Shown here one piece after another: positions 1-7,967 of a DNA stretch of 64,000 bases. The position numbers and the translations under genes were made by a program. Position 1 is the stretch's first letter. Each line of letters begins with the position of its first letter. The stretch comes from Peribacillus muralis. Lineage in GTDB: Bacteria > Bacillota > Bacilli > Bacillales > DSM-1321. Location: NCBI RefSeq assembly GCF_001439925.1, contig NZ_LMBV01000005.1:222722-286721 (forward strand), in the 5' to 3' direction. The notes beneath the pieces were generated by a model, which had not been told where the DNA came from, did not search any database, and saw only the letters and a program-made list of their open reading frames with translations.

Positions 1-1
1 G

Positions 2-517
2 GAAATTGCACTGCTAGCAAAAGAAAACAATATTGCCGTTGCCTCTCATGATGATGATTCAATAGAAAAACTTGAATTGGTTCACAGCTTTGGAACAAGT
101 ATAAGTGAATTTCCTATCACACTCGAGATTGCCCGTAAGGCCCATGATATGGGGATGTATACCATAGCCGGTGCACCAAATGTGCTTTTGGGAGGTTCCC
201 ACAGCGGGAATTTAAGTGCCTCTGAAGCCATACAGGATGGAAGCATAGACATTTTATGCAGTGATTATTACCCTGCAGCCCTTCTGCATTCAATGTTTGA
301 ATTAGTCGAAAACCATGGAATGGATCTTGTCGATATGTTTAAGCTAGTTACGTTGAATCCCGCAAAGGCAGTCAAGATGGAGGACGAAATCGGATCGATC
401 CACGAAGGGAAAAAGGCTGACATCCTTATTATTGAAAAAATTTCTGGTGATTTCCCTGTCATAACAACCGTGATTGTAGATGGGAAATTGATTCAAAAAA
501 CGAATTACAGGATATAA
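2..517 (+). CDS. phnM: PhnM C-terminal part (RPnTP hydrolase), cut by window start
   Basis: C-terminal 171 residues of an amidohydrolase of the PhnM family, which in the carbon-phosphorus lyase pathway removes diphosphate from alpha-D-ribose-1-phosphonate-5-triphosphate. The frame is open from base 2, so the start lies upstream of the window. Visible marks are VASHDDD near the beginning, GAPNVLLGGSHSGN, CSDYYPAALL, and the amidohydrolase closing stretch EGKKADILII. It is followed after 22 bases by phnL and then by the phosphonate importer, which supports the assignment. The other lyase genes (phnGHIJK) would be expected to the left, outside the window. Family assignment is firm; activity is inferred. 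Confidence 0.88.
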   Translation, partial: EIALLAKENNIAVASHDDDSIEKLELVHSFGTSISEFPITLEIARKAHDMGMYTIAGAPNVLLGGSHSGNLSASEAIQDGSIDILCSDYYPAALLHSMFELVENHGMDLVDMFKLVTLNPAKAVKMEDEIGSIHEGKKADILIIEKISGDFPVITTVIVDGKLIQKTNYRI

Positions 518-539
518 ATTCTAGAAAGCGGGTGGCAAA

Positions 540-1253
540 GTGGAGAACATATTGGAGATCAATGATTTATCCAAGTCGTTTATTTTACATAATCAAAAGA
601 AAAATATCCATGCGGTCAGCAACATTACGATCACAGTGAAAAAAGGCGAATTCATTGGCATTACAGGCAAGAGCGGCAGCGGCAAATCAACGATCCTAAA
701 ATCGATTTATGGTACCTATCGGGTTCAAGAAGGAGACATCTGGTATGATTCTTCCCACTATGGTGCAATTAATCTGGCAAAAGCAACAGAAAGGGAAATG
801 GTTTTCCTGCGTAAGCATGAGATAGGCTATGTATCCCAATTTTTAAATGTCATGCCAAGAACGACAGCAAGGCAGCTCGTTACCGGGGCCATCCTTGAAA
901 TGGGGCAAACGAGGGAATTGGCCAATATCGAAACAGAAAAAATCCTCGACCACTTTGAAATAGGAAAAGAGCTATGGGACAGTTACCCTGCTACTTTTTC
1001 AGGAGGAGAGAAGTTAAGGCTAAATATAGCGAGAGCAATGGTGAAAAGGCCGCGGCTCCTCCTGTTGGATGAACCGACAGCAAGTTTGGACCACGATTCT
1101 AAAGTGAAGGTGAAAACCCTGCTGGAACAGCTAATGAACGAAGGAACGACCATGCTGGGCATCTTTCATGACTTGGAGTTCATGAACCGGTTAGTAACGA
1201 AAGAATATAGCATGCAGAATGGATGTTTTACTCAAGCTATTCAAAAAATTTAA
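540..1253 (+). CDS. phnL: PhnL-type ABC ATPase of C-P lyase cluster
   Basis: ABC-type ATPase of 237 residues resembling PhnL, an accessory protein of the carbon-phosphorus lyase complex rather than a transporter motor. Walker A is at residues 43-51 (GKSGSGKST), the signature FSGGEK at 153-158 and Walker B LLLLDE at 173-178. The PhnL-like stretch GYVSQFLNVMPR replaces the usual Q-loop wording. The start is GTG at 540, preceded by GCGGGTGG. It sits directly behind phnM. The gap of about 130 bases to phnD holds no obvious terminator, so one phosphonate operon is likely. PhnK, the second ATPase of the complex, is not in the window. Confidence 0.85.
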   Translation: MENILEINDLSKSFILHNQKKNIHAVSNITITVKKGEFIGITGKSGSGKSTILKSIYGTYRVQEGDIWYDSSHYGAINLAKATEREMVFLRKHEIGYVSQFLNVMPRTTARQLVTGAILEMGQTRELANIETEKILDHFEIGKELWDSYPATFSGGEKLRLNIARAMVKRPRLLLLDEPTASLDHDSKVKVKTLLEQLMNEGTTMLGIFHDLEFMNRLVTKEYSMQNGCFTQAIQKI

Positions 1254-1381
1254 CGATGAATTCACATAAATTTTACCGAATATTCAGCTCCCTTAACGGC
1301 AGGTTAGCATTGTACCGGTATTGTTATATGGGAAGTGACTGAAATGAGAAAAGATCTTTTAAATTGGAGGGGAGATTTAAC

Positions 1382-2416
1382 GTGAAAAAATCGATGATGT
1401 CTCTATTGATGTTAGTTAGTTTACTGGTGTTTACAGGCTGTTCTTCTAGTAGTTCAACAGGTGCAAGTGAAGATGATACATTAACCATAGCATGGCTGCC
1501 AAACGAATCCGGGGAAGATTTAGGGGAAGCCCGCGATGAGATCGGGAAAATCTTGGAAGATGCGACAGGGAAGAAAGTCGAACATAAGACCACTACGGAT
1601 TATAACATTGCAATCGAGGCAATTGCTAATGGAAACGCAGATTTAGCATTCCTGGGAGCACAAGGATATATTGAAGCAAACAATAAAAACGATAGTGTTC
1701 AACCTCTGGTTGTTCCAAGCGGTGAATCAGGTACGTTGGATGATGCAGTTTATAATAGCTGGCTGGCTGTTCAAAATGCGGATGACTATAAAATTAACGG
1801 CGAATACAAAATAGACGGTATCCAAGGGAAAAAGTTCTCTTTCGTTTCAAATAGCTCTACATCCGGCTTCAAAGTTCCTTCCACAGGAATCGTAGATTAT
1901 TTCTCGCAGCAAGATAAGTTCAAGGGTGTAAAGGCCGAGGATTTATTGGAAGGCGGCAAAGATAAATTCTTCAGTGAAGTGCTTTATGGAGGTTCACACC
2001 AAGGATCGGCTGTAAATCTTTTAACCGGGAAAGCGGAAGTGGCAGCTTTTTGTGATACATGTGTCAAAAATTATGTGGAGCTGGCTGATGGGGAAGAGAA
2101 TAAAGCTGGTGCCGTGTATAAGGTAAAGAAGGATGCAGCTGAACCCTTTAACACCGTTGTGGATAAATCATTCTCACTCATTTCAGTGACTCCTGTTTTG
2201 AATGCACCTTTCGTGGTTAACTCCGAATTAGTCAGTGAGGAAACTCGTGAAAAAATCCTTGAAACGTTGATGTCTGATGAAATCGCAAATAACGAGAAAG
2301 TTTTTGTACCAGAAGACTCCAAGTTAACAGGTCTATTTAAACGGGTGAGCGGAAAAGAAAGATTGGTAGAAGTTGAGGATGACTGGTTCAATCCAATTCG
2401 GGAATTATCTAAATAA
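1382..2416 (+). CDS. phnD: PhnD phosphonate-binding lipoprotein
   Basis: Substrate-binding lipoprotein of a phosphonate/phosphate-ester ABC importer, 344 residues. A lipoprotein signal peptide is clear: MKK, a hydrophobic core, then FTGC with the lipidated Cys at residue 20 and a Ser-rich tether. Later segments such as NGNADLAFLGAQGY and FVSNSSTSGFKVPS are typical of the PhnD family, which binds the phosphonate group with backbone amides and Ser/Thr residues. The start chosen is GTG at 1382 behind GGAGGGGAG; an in-frame TTG at 1364 would put the ribosome site inside the gene. phnC follows after 27 bases. The exact ligand cannot be read from sequence. Confidence 0.93.
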   Translation: MKKSMMSLLMLVSLLVFTGCSSSSSTGASEDDTLTIAWLPNESGEDLGEARDEIGKILEDATGKKVEHKTTTDYNIAIEAIANGNADLAFLGAQGYIEANNKNDSVQPLVVPSGESGTLDDAVYNSWLAVQNADDYKINGEYKIDGIQGKKFSFVSNSSTSGFKVPSTGIVDYFSQQDKFKGVKAEDLLEGGKDKFFSEVLYGGSHQGSAVNLLTGKAEVAAFCDTCVKNYVELADGEENKAGAVYKVKKDAAEPFNTVVDKSFSLISVTPVLNAPFVVNSELVSEETREKILETLMSDEIANNEKVFVPEDSKLTGLFKRVSGKERLVEVEDDWFNPIRELSK

Positions 2417-2443
2417 AGGCAGTAAAATGTAGGGGGATCATAC

Positions 2444-3232
2444 ATGAAAACATTATTGGAAGTGAAAAATGTCTCAAAACAGTTTGGGAATGGAACAAAG
2501 GCGTTATCCAATATTGACTTCACTGTGAAAGAAGGAGAATTCGTTTCGATCATAGGGCCATCTGGAGCAGGGAAATCGACTCTTCTTCGATGCATCAATA
2601 GGATGATCGATGCGACTAGCGGAGAAATCATTTTTGATAATGATCATGTATACAAGGTGAATAAAAGGGAGTTAAAGAAAGTACGCAGAAAAATAGGGAT
2701 GGTTTTTCAACATTACAATCTTGTAAATAGACTAAGTGTAATTGAAAATGCCCTGCATGGACGATTAGGCTATAAATCTACTCTGGCTGGAATCCTTGGC
2801 CTTTATAGTGAAGAGGAGAAGCTTCAGGCTGCTAAAGTTCTCCAAATCCTCGGTCTGGAAGATCAAATCTATAAAAGGTCCGATCAGTTGAGCGGAGGTC
2901 AGAAACAGCGGGTTGGCATTGCGCGGGCGCTTATCCAAAATCCTAAATTGCTGTTGTGCGATGAACCGATTGCCTCTCTTGACCCGAATTCATCCAAAGT
3001 GATCATGGATCATTTAAGGAACATCTGCTCTTCCATGGGAATTACAGTAGTAGTCAACCTGCATCAAGTCGATGTTGCCCTGAAATATTCGGATCGAATC
3101 ATCGGTGTGAATGGTGGGAAGGTGGTTTTCAATGGCACAACTCAAAATATAACCTCAAATGATATCCATCAGATTTATGGATCGGATGAAGGAAAGTTGA
3201 TTTTTGATTTGGGAGGTTCCCATGCCGGCTGA
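2444..3232 (+). CDS. phnC: PhnC phosphonate importer ATPase
   Basis: ATP-binding subunit of the phosphonate ABC importer, 262 residues. Walker A GPSGAGKS lies near residue 38, the Q-loop GMVFQHYNLV near 85, the signature LSGGQKQR near 148 and Walker B LLLCDEPIASLDP near 168. The Asp-Pro pair and the following helix are intact. The ribosome site AGGGGGATC sits 5-6 bases before ATG. The gene overlaps the first permease gene by 11 bases, a sign of translational coupling. Together with phnD and two phnE genes it makes a complete importer. Regulation by phosphate starvation is usual in the family, but no Pho box was sought upstream of the window. Confidence 0.94.
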   Translation: MKTLLEVKNVSKQFGNGTKALSNIDFTVKEGEFVSIIGPSGAGKSTLLRCINRMIDATSGEIIFDNDHVYKVNKRELKKVRRKIGMVFQHYNLVNRLSVIENALHGRLGYKSTLAGILGLYSEEEKLQAAKVLQILGLEDQIYKRSDQLSGGQKQRVGIARALIQNPKLLLCDEPIASLDPNSSKVIMDHLRNICSSMGITVVVNLHQVDVALKYSDRIIGVNGGKVVFNGTTQNITSNDIHQIYGSDEGKLIFDLGGSHAG

Positions 3233-4007
3233 TGTTTTTGCAAAAAAGAGAAGAAATTCACTACTATTGTTTTTGCTTATTGGGGCTGCGACGGCTGTTT
3301 CCATCATCATTACGGAATTCAGCATCGCAAAAGGGGTTTCCTCGGTTCCTAAGGCCATACAATGGTCGTTATCGAATTTTTATCCAACAAAGGATTCCCT
3401 TATCAAGTTGCCAGACATCTTAATAAAGCTGAAAGAAACACTTTTGATATCCGTTGCAGCTACCACAATCGCGGGAATATTGGCCTTTGCATTTGCGATA
3501 TTGGGTTCCAATACGACAAGGGTGAATGGGTTTTTCGGAGGTTTTAGCCGGGGGATAGCCGTTTTATTTAGAAATATTGATGTTTCAATTTGGGCGTTAG
3601 TTCTGTTATTTTCTTTTGGACAAAGTTCATTGACCGGTTATTTTGCCTTGTTTTTCGGATCTTTCGGTTTTTTAACAAGAGCTTTTATTGAAACGATCGA
3701 TGAAGTGAGCAGCAGTTCCGTAGAAGCTTTGCAGACAACCGGCGCAAGTTATCTAACCGTCATTTCGCAGTCTGTCATACCTTCAACCATTCCGCAAATG
3801 ATCAGCTGGGTGCTGTTCATGATTGAAACGAATATCAGGAATGCAACTTTGGTCGGGCTGCTTACAGGGTCGGGGATTGGTTTTACGTTTAATCTTTATT
3901 ATAAAAACTTGAGTTATGACATTGCCAGTCTTGTCGTCATTACGATCATCATATCGATAATATCCATTGAATTGATTTCAAATTATGTGAGGAGGGTGAT
4001 CTTATAA
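3222..4007 (+). CDS. phnE: PhnE permease subunit 1
   Basis: Integral membrane permease of the phosphonate importer, 261 residues with about six hydrophobic segments. It carries the coupling-helix motif EALQTTGASYLTVISQSVIP that docks onto PhnC. The start is ATG at 3222, preceded by GGGAGG; an in-frame TTG at 3204 has no ribosome site. It overlaps phnC by 11 bases and shares one base with the next permease gene (TAATG). Two different PhnE subunits probably form a heterodimer, as in other Gram-positive phn operons. Confidence 0.92.
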   Translation: MPADVFAKKRRNSLLLFLLIGAATAVSIIITEFSIAKGVSSVPKAIQWSLSNFYPTKDSLIKLPDILIKLKETLLISVAATTIAGILAFAFAILGSNTTRVNGFFGGFSRGIAVLFRNIDVSIWALVLLFSFGQSSLTGYFALFFGSFGFLTRAFIETIDEVSSSSVEALQTTGASYLTVISQSVIPSTIPQMISWVLFMIETNIRNATLVGLLTGSGIGFTFNLYYKNLSYDIASLVVITIIISIISIELISNYVRRVIL

Positions 4008-4879
4008 TGCAGGCAGAGGGTCCAATCAAACCATTTCCTGCTCCCGCTGGACAGGATTTGGACAACATGCTACTTGAACGGCTATCGAAAAAGCCCTTCT
4101 CGAAATCTTCAATCGCGATTCGGATGAGTATGCTGGTGCTTGCAGTTTTGACTATTTATGCATTTTCCAGTTTTGATTATAAAGATGTTAAATTGTGGGA
4201 TGCGCTAATATTGACCATCGACAATTTGAAGACCATGTTTTTTGAGCCGCATCTGAAGCACTTTACCTTTACACAAGCGCTTTATCAAGTATCGATTACT
4301 TTAGGTTTAGCTTTCTTGACGACAATATTTGGCGCAATCATTGCGCTGATGTTGGGACTTTTAGCGGCTGGAAATATCTCTTCCAAGCCATTATCGGTTA
4401 TCATAAAGGGGTTGGTTGCTTTGATCAGAGCCGTTCCTACCGTGTTATGGGTTCTCATTTTTGCAGTCGCAGCCGGGTTGGGCAGTGTAGCGGCAGTTAT
4501 AGGAATGACGTTTCACTCCATAAGTTACCTGGTAAAGGCCTACTCGGAATCCTTCGAGGAAATTGATAAAGGTGCTATAGAAGCCCTGCAAGCAAGCGGA
4601 GCGAATTGGTGGCAGATCGTGTTCCAAGTCATCATTCCATCTTCAATCACTTATATCATTTCGTGGACTTTCATGCGCTTTGAAATCAATTTTGCAGTGG
4701 CTGTCGCAATGGGCGCAGCGGCAGGCGCAGGAGGAATCGGCTTCGATATGTTCATGGCAAGTGGATTTTATTTTGACTTGAGTGAAATTGGTGCAATCAC
4801 CTATTTTATCCTGATCATTGCCATTTGTCTTGAAATCTTCGCAACACAAATCAAAAGGAAACTGAAAGAAGCATCTTGA
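4007..4879 (+). CDS. phnE: PhnE permease subunit 2
   Basis: Second integral membrane permease of the phosphonate importer, 290 residues. A hydrophilic N-terminal stretch of about 40 residues precedes the first membrane segment. The coupling motif EALQASGANWWQIVFQVIIP is well conserved and a Gly/Ala-rich loop (AMGAAAGAGGIGFD) follows, as in PhnE. Its ATG overlaps the stop of the previous gene by one base with GGAGGG just upstream, so translation is coupled. It is the last gene of the operon and is followed by a hairpin terminator. Confidence 0.92.
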   Translation: MQAEGPIKPFPAPAGQDLDNMLLERLSKKPFSKSSIAIRMSMLVLAVLTIYAFSSFDYKDVKLWDALILTIDNLKTMFFEPHLKHFTFTQALYQVSITLGLAFLTTIFGAIIALMLGLLAAGNISSKPLSVIIKGLVALIRAVPTVLWVLIFAVAAGLGSVAAVIGMTFHSISYLVKAYSESFEEIDKGAIEALQASGANWWQIVFQVIIPSSITYIISWTFMRFEINFAVAVAMGAAAGAGGIGFDMFMASGFYFDLSEIGAITYFILIIAICLEIFATQIKRKLKEAS

Positions 4880-4892
4880 TATGCATGAAAGA

Positions 4893-4920
4893 AGACCACA
4901 ATATGAAGTGGTCTCTTTAT
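4893..4920 (+). terminator. Terminator of phn operon
   Basis: AGACCAC and GTGGTCT form a 7-bp stem around an 8-base loop, followed by CTTTATTTG. It lies 13 bases after the phnE stop codon. Confidence 0.75.
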
Positions 4921-4980
4921 TTGTTGTAAAACGATGTAAGTGCTTTCATCGGCTGATTGCTAATGGAATCATTGAAAGGC

Positions 4981-5484
4981 TTATATAAGGGCGGACTTTA
5001 TTTCTTGAATCTGTTTGATATGCCTTTGTTCATGTAAAGACAATAACTCGATCCATTGATCCAACGACAGGTCCCCGAACAGGGGATGCTTCGCTTTCTT
5101 TTTATCTAGCCTCGTATCAGCATCCATTTCATAAAGAACTTGAAATAACCGATCCCTGGATTCTGCCAGTAAATCCATGATGTTCGATAATGGAAACGGA
5201 CTGGAGGAGGGAGAAAGGCTATCAGGGGAAGCGAATTTTTTTGTTCGATCGGATACTAAGTAAATGTTTTTTTGAATGATATTAGTAAAATCCCTTTCCC
5301 GGATGCCATGGGCTATCACATCTGTAAAGACATGTTCCGTCAGATACAGGTGATGGCAAATTTGGGCGATGCTCCATACGTCAGGAGCTGGCCGATGGTC
5401 CAACGTTTTATCATCCAATTCCGAAATTTCGCCAATTAATTGATTTCTTGACTCGAATAATAGATCATACTCGATAAAATCCAT
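4981..5484 (-). CDS. DinB-like four-helix protein
   Basis: Protein of 167 residues with the layout of the DinB/YfiT superfamily: four-helix bundle proteins that often bind a metal through three histidines and include thiol-S-transferases. Candidate ligands are the His residues in ICHHLYLTEH (about residues 48-56) and HEQRHIKQI near the C terminus. VWSIAQICHHLYL is the family's typical N-terminal motif. The start is ATG with AGGGGG upstream. It stands alone on the minus strand between the phn operon and a gene-poor stretch. Substrate unknown; some bacillithiol-dependent enzymes belong here, but nothing visible decides that. Confidence 0.8.
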   Translation of the reverse strand: MDFIEYDLLFESRNQLIGEISELDDKTLDHRPAPDVWSIAQICHHLYLTEHVFTDVIAHGIRERDFTNIIQKNIYLVSDRTKKFASPDSLSPSSSPFPLSNIMDLLAESRDRLFQVLYEMDADTRLDKKKAKHPLFGDLSLDQWIELLSLHEQRHIKQIQEIKSALI

Positions 5485-6100
5485 GTGAACCCCCTATTGT
5501 GACACCCTTCAAAGAGTAGCATCACGACTTTTTGATATAGATGTTTGGTAGGCTATATAGAAAAAAGGGATGGACTGATCATTCACGATAAACCTGAGTT
5601 GGTCGTTACGTTCGGGAACCTATAAAAATACCATTTTTGTGGATTCGGTACCATAGGGGAGTGACATCAACCGTTCAGGACGAATCCATTTGAGCAGGAT
5701 GTTAAGGTTTCAGAAAAGCGGAATTGTACTGTTGTGAAGTCAGGTATGCTTCGGGCTGTGGTTTGAATACCCTTTCTTCCTATTCAGATATGTTAGCTTT
5801 ATGAATGTAATGCCAGCTTTTTTTATTAAGTTTATCATAAAATCATTGTTTTGTTTCACTTCAGGCATCAAATCCTTCGGGGCGCTTCCAGATATAGTGG
5901 AAAAAGGAGCGCCGGCATATTTAATCATGCGCCCATGCAAACCGTCGTATACCTGCTTGCAACGATTCACACATATTAGGATACGGGCGTACTGGCAAAG
6001 GGGGGTGCTAGCAGTCTACTTGTAGGATTTTGTTTTATGTTGTTTCGTTTCTTGTCATGTCAATCCGAGCAAGAACATATACTGAAGCAAACTAAAGATT
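5485..6100. other. Gene-poor stretch
   Basis: About 600 bases without a convincing intact gene. The only coding-like signal is a minus-strand fragment at 5740-6003, listed separately. A TTGTCA at 6051-6056 could be a -35 element for ycgR, but no well-spaced -10 partner was found. No tRNA or clear terminator was seen. Confidence 0.5.
5740..6003 (-). pseudogene. Possible remnant of an unrecognised gene
   Basis: An open minus-strand frame reads protein-like text for about 85 codons, with phrases such as VYDGLHGRMIKYAGAPF, SGSAPKDLMPEVKQNNDF and INLIKKAGITFIKL. No ribosome site precedes the only start candidates (GTG at 5970). The open frame continues a short way upstream without a start, so this may be the 3' remnant of a longer gene. 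I do not recognise the family. The complementary plus-strand frame (5801-6025) reads less like a protein. Low confidence that anything is made. Confidence 0.3.
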
Positions 6101-6121
6101 AAATCGGAATAATTATGATTT
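6101..6121 (+). promoter_or_regulatory. Zur-like operator before ycgR
   Basis: A 21-base near-palindrome: left arm AAATCGGAAT, centre A, right arm ATTATGATTT. It differs at two positions, by my reading, from the Bacillus Zur consensus as I remember it (arms AAATCGTAAT and ATTACGATTT). It lies immediately upstream of the ycgR ribosome site, where a repressor could block transcription. Per-box or Fur-box assignments fit less well because of the TCG/CGA core remnants. Confidence 0.55.
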
Positions 6122-6135
6122 GCGAGGTGTTGTAC

Positions 6136-7149
6136 ATGCTATTGAAACGATACACGGGCAATATGCTGTTATTGATTCTCTTATTTTTGCTGCTAACATT
6201 CTTCTTTTTAGGCGACGTGTTTATTCCAAACGCCATTGATTTCTCCCGATACCCGCAGCTTCATTCCGTGCTTGTCGTATTTTTGGGGTTGTTTTTAGAG
6301 TCGATTCCATTCCTGTTCCTCGGTGCGATTGCCTCTTCGTTCATCCAGTTGTACATTAGTGAAGAAATTATTCAGCGGATGATACCAAAAGGCCCCGTGA
6401 CGGCCATTTTCGCTGCGATAGGTGCGGCCCTGATCATACCGGTGTGCGAATGTGCAATCATCCCGGTCGTAAGGAAATTGATTCAAAAGGGCGTTCCGGT
6501 CCACGCAGGCGTTGTCCTGCTTGTAACCGCCCCGATATTGAACGTCATCGTCTTCGGCTCGACCTATTATGCGTTCCAAAATGATCCCTCCATATTATAC
6601 GGAAGAATCATACTCTGTGTCCTGACGGCCGTTATCGTCGGATTATTCATTTATATCTTCAGCAGGAAAGATGTCGTCAAGGAGGAAAAGCTGGAAGCAG
6701 TTCATGAGCATCATGTACACGATTTTCCGCCGAGTAAATGGACAAGCTTCATTGAACATACTTCTCAGGAATTTTTCATGGTCGGCAGATACTTTATCAT
6801 CGGAGCGTTGTTTGCCAGTATTTTTCAAGTACTCATGGATCGGGCCATCCTGGCCGAAATCGGACAGGCCCCGATAAAAGGGACTGCGTTGATGATGGGG
6901 ATTGCCTTTGTCCTCTCACTTTGTTCATCAGCAGATGCCTTCGTGGCCGCTTCCTTTTCCCATAGCTTCCTGCCTGGCTCCATCCTCGGCTTCCTTGTCT
7001 TTGGTCCGATGCTGGATTTGAAAAATGTCCTGATCATGATGGCGTGTTTTAAAAGAAGCTTCGTCTTCACTTATGTTTTGCTTGTTTTTGCAGTCGTCTT
7101 CAGCTTATGCCTCATCGCAGGCGGATTGATCAGTAAGGGGGGGCTTTGA
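6136..7149 (+). CDS. ycgR: YcgR-type permease (DUF318/ArsP-like)
   Basis: Integral membrane protein of 337 residues of the predicted permease family that includes B. subtilis YcgR and ArsP-type exporters. Around eight hydrophobic segments are visible. Family landmarks are PVCECAIIPVVRKL, with two cysteines near residue 102, and LCSSADAFVAASF near residue 260. A charged, His-rich loop (AVHEHHVHDF) lies in the middle. The start chosen is ATG at 6136 behind GAGGTG; an in-frame ATG at 6115 would sit inside the Zur-like box. The stop overlaps the start of ycgQ. The substrate is unknown; the operator suggests a link to zinc. Confidence 0.85.
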   Translation: MLLKRYTGNMLLLILLFLLLTFFFLGDVFIPNAIDFSRYPQLHSVLVVFLGLFLESIPFLFLGAIASSFIQLYISEEIIQRMIPKGPVTAIFAAIGAALIIPVCECAIIPVVRKLIQKGVPVHAGVVLLVTAPILNVIVFGSTYYAFQNDPSILYGRIILCVLTAVIVGLFIYIFSRKDVVKEEKLEAVHEHHVHDFPPSKWTSFIEHTSQEFFMVGRYFIIGALFASIFQVLMDRAILAEIGQAPIKGTALMMGIAFVLSLCSSADAFVAASFSHSFLPGSILGFLVFGPMLDLKNVLIMMACFKRSFVFTYVLLVFAVVFSLCLIAGGLISKGGL

Positions 7150-7913
7150 TGAAACGTTTTTTCATCCAAAAACTTGAAGGGCTGCTGCTGCTTGGATTAG
7201 GTTTGATGATTTTTAAGTTGTATGTGTCGGGTCACTTAACGAAATTGATCGCCCCCAAAATGATTCCATATGCATTGACCGCGCTTTTTGCTTTTTTCGT
7301 GATCAGCCTTCTCAGGCTGAAAAAACAAAAGCAGGGCAGAAATCATTGTGATTGCCATTCAATTCGAGAGTCCTCGGCATCCGTTTTGGCCTTGAAATAT
7401 AGTTTGTTTTTCATCCCGATATTTCTCGGCTTTATCTTGACGGATTTTACATTAAGCGGGGAGGTGCTGGCAAAAAGGGGGATGGCCCAGCAGCAAGCAC
7501 AGAAGCAAAGCTCGTATGATACAGGAAAGCACGTGAATCTGGAGAACATTACGGTCACGGATGAAAATTATTTTGAAGTGCTTGATGAGCTATTGAATAA
7601 CCTCGATACGATCAAAGGGAAGGAAATTGAACTTTCGGGGTTTGTATACCGCGAGGATCAATTCACAAAAAAACAAGTGGCCATCTCCCGCCTCTCCATG
7701 TCATGCTGTGTGGTCGATGCGACCTTGTATGGCTATATGCTCAACGGAAATGTTAAAGGAATGAAGACGAATGATTGGTACACCATTACCGGCACATTAA
7801 AAAAAGGAAGCTATAAAGGTGAAGCCGTTCCGGTAATCGATTTAAAGGATGCGAAGAAAATAAAGCCACCGAAAGAAACGTATCTTTATGAAAATGTGCA
7901 AATCATTCAATAA
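7149..7913 (+). CDS. ycgQ: YcgQ, TIGR03943-type partner of YcgR
   Basis: Protein of 254 residues matching the TIGR03943 permease-subunit family, always found next to a YcgR-like permease. Two or three N-terminal membrane segments are followed by a Cys/His patch (HCDCHS near residue 75) and an extracytoplasmic domain with IELSGFVYRE and SCCVVDATLYGY, the latter holding a Cys pair. The ATG at 7149 overlaps the ycgR stop (TGATG), with a G-run as ribosome site. A strong hairpin ends the two-gene operon. The Cys/His patch would suit metal binding, but this is inference. Confidence 0.85.
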   Translation: MKRFFIQKLEGLLLLGLGLMIFKLYVSGHLTKLIAPKMIPYALTALFAFFVISLLRLKKQKQGRNHCDCHSIRESSASVLALKYSLFFIPIFLGFILTDFTLSGEVLAKRGMAQQQAQKQSSYDTGKHVNLENITVTDENYFEVLDELLNNLDTIKGKEIELSGFVYREDQFTKKQVAISRLSMSCCVVDATLYGYMLNGNVKGMKTNDWYTITGTLKKGSYKGEAVPVIDLKDAKKIKPPKETYLYENVQIIQ

Positions 7914-7952
7914 TGGAAAACCCGGCAAAGAGATGCTTTGCCGGGTTTTCCA
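7914..7952. terminator. Bidirectional terminator between ycgQ and aldehyde dehydrogenase
   Basis: GGAAAACCCGGCAAAG pairs with CTTTGCCGGGTTTTCC around a short loop. It serves the convergent genes on both sides because A/T runs occur on both flanks of the stem. Confidence 0.9.
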
Positions 7953-7967
7953 TTATGTTGACAGGCA

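Noticed and set aside
2071..2631. Long minus-strand frame opposite phnD and phnC
   Set aside because: It lies fully antisense to two well-supported genes and has no ribosome site; a codon-bias shadow.
5801..6025. Plus-strand frame of 74 codons in the gap before ycgR
   Set aside because: Overlaps the more protein-like minus-strand fragment, has no ribosome site and runs up to the ycgR leader.
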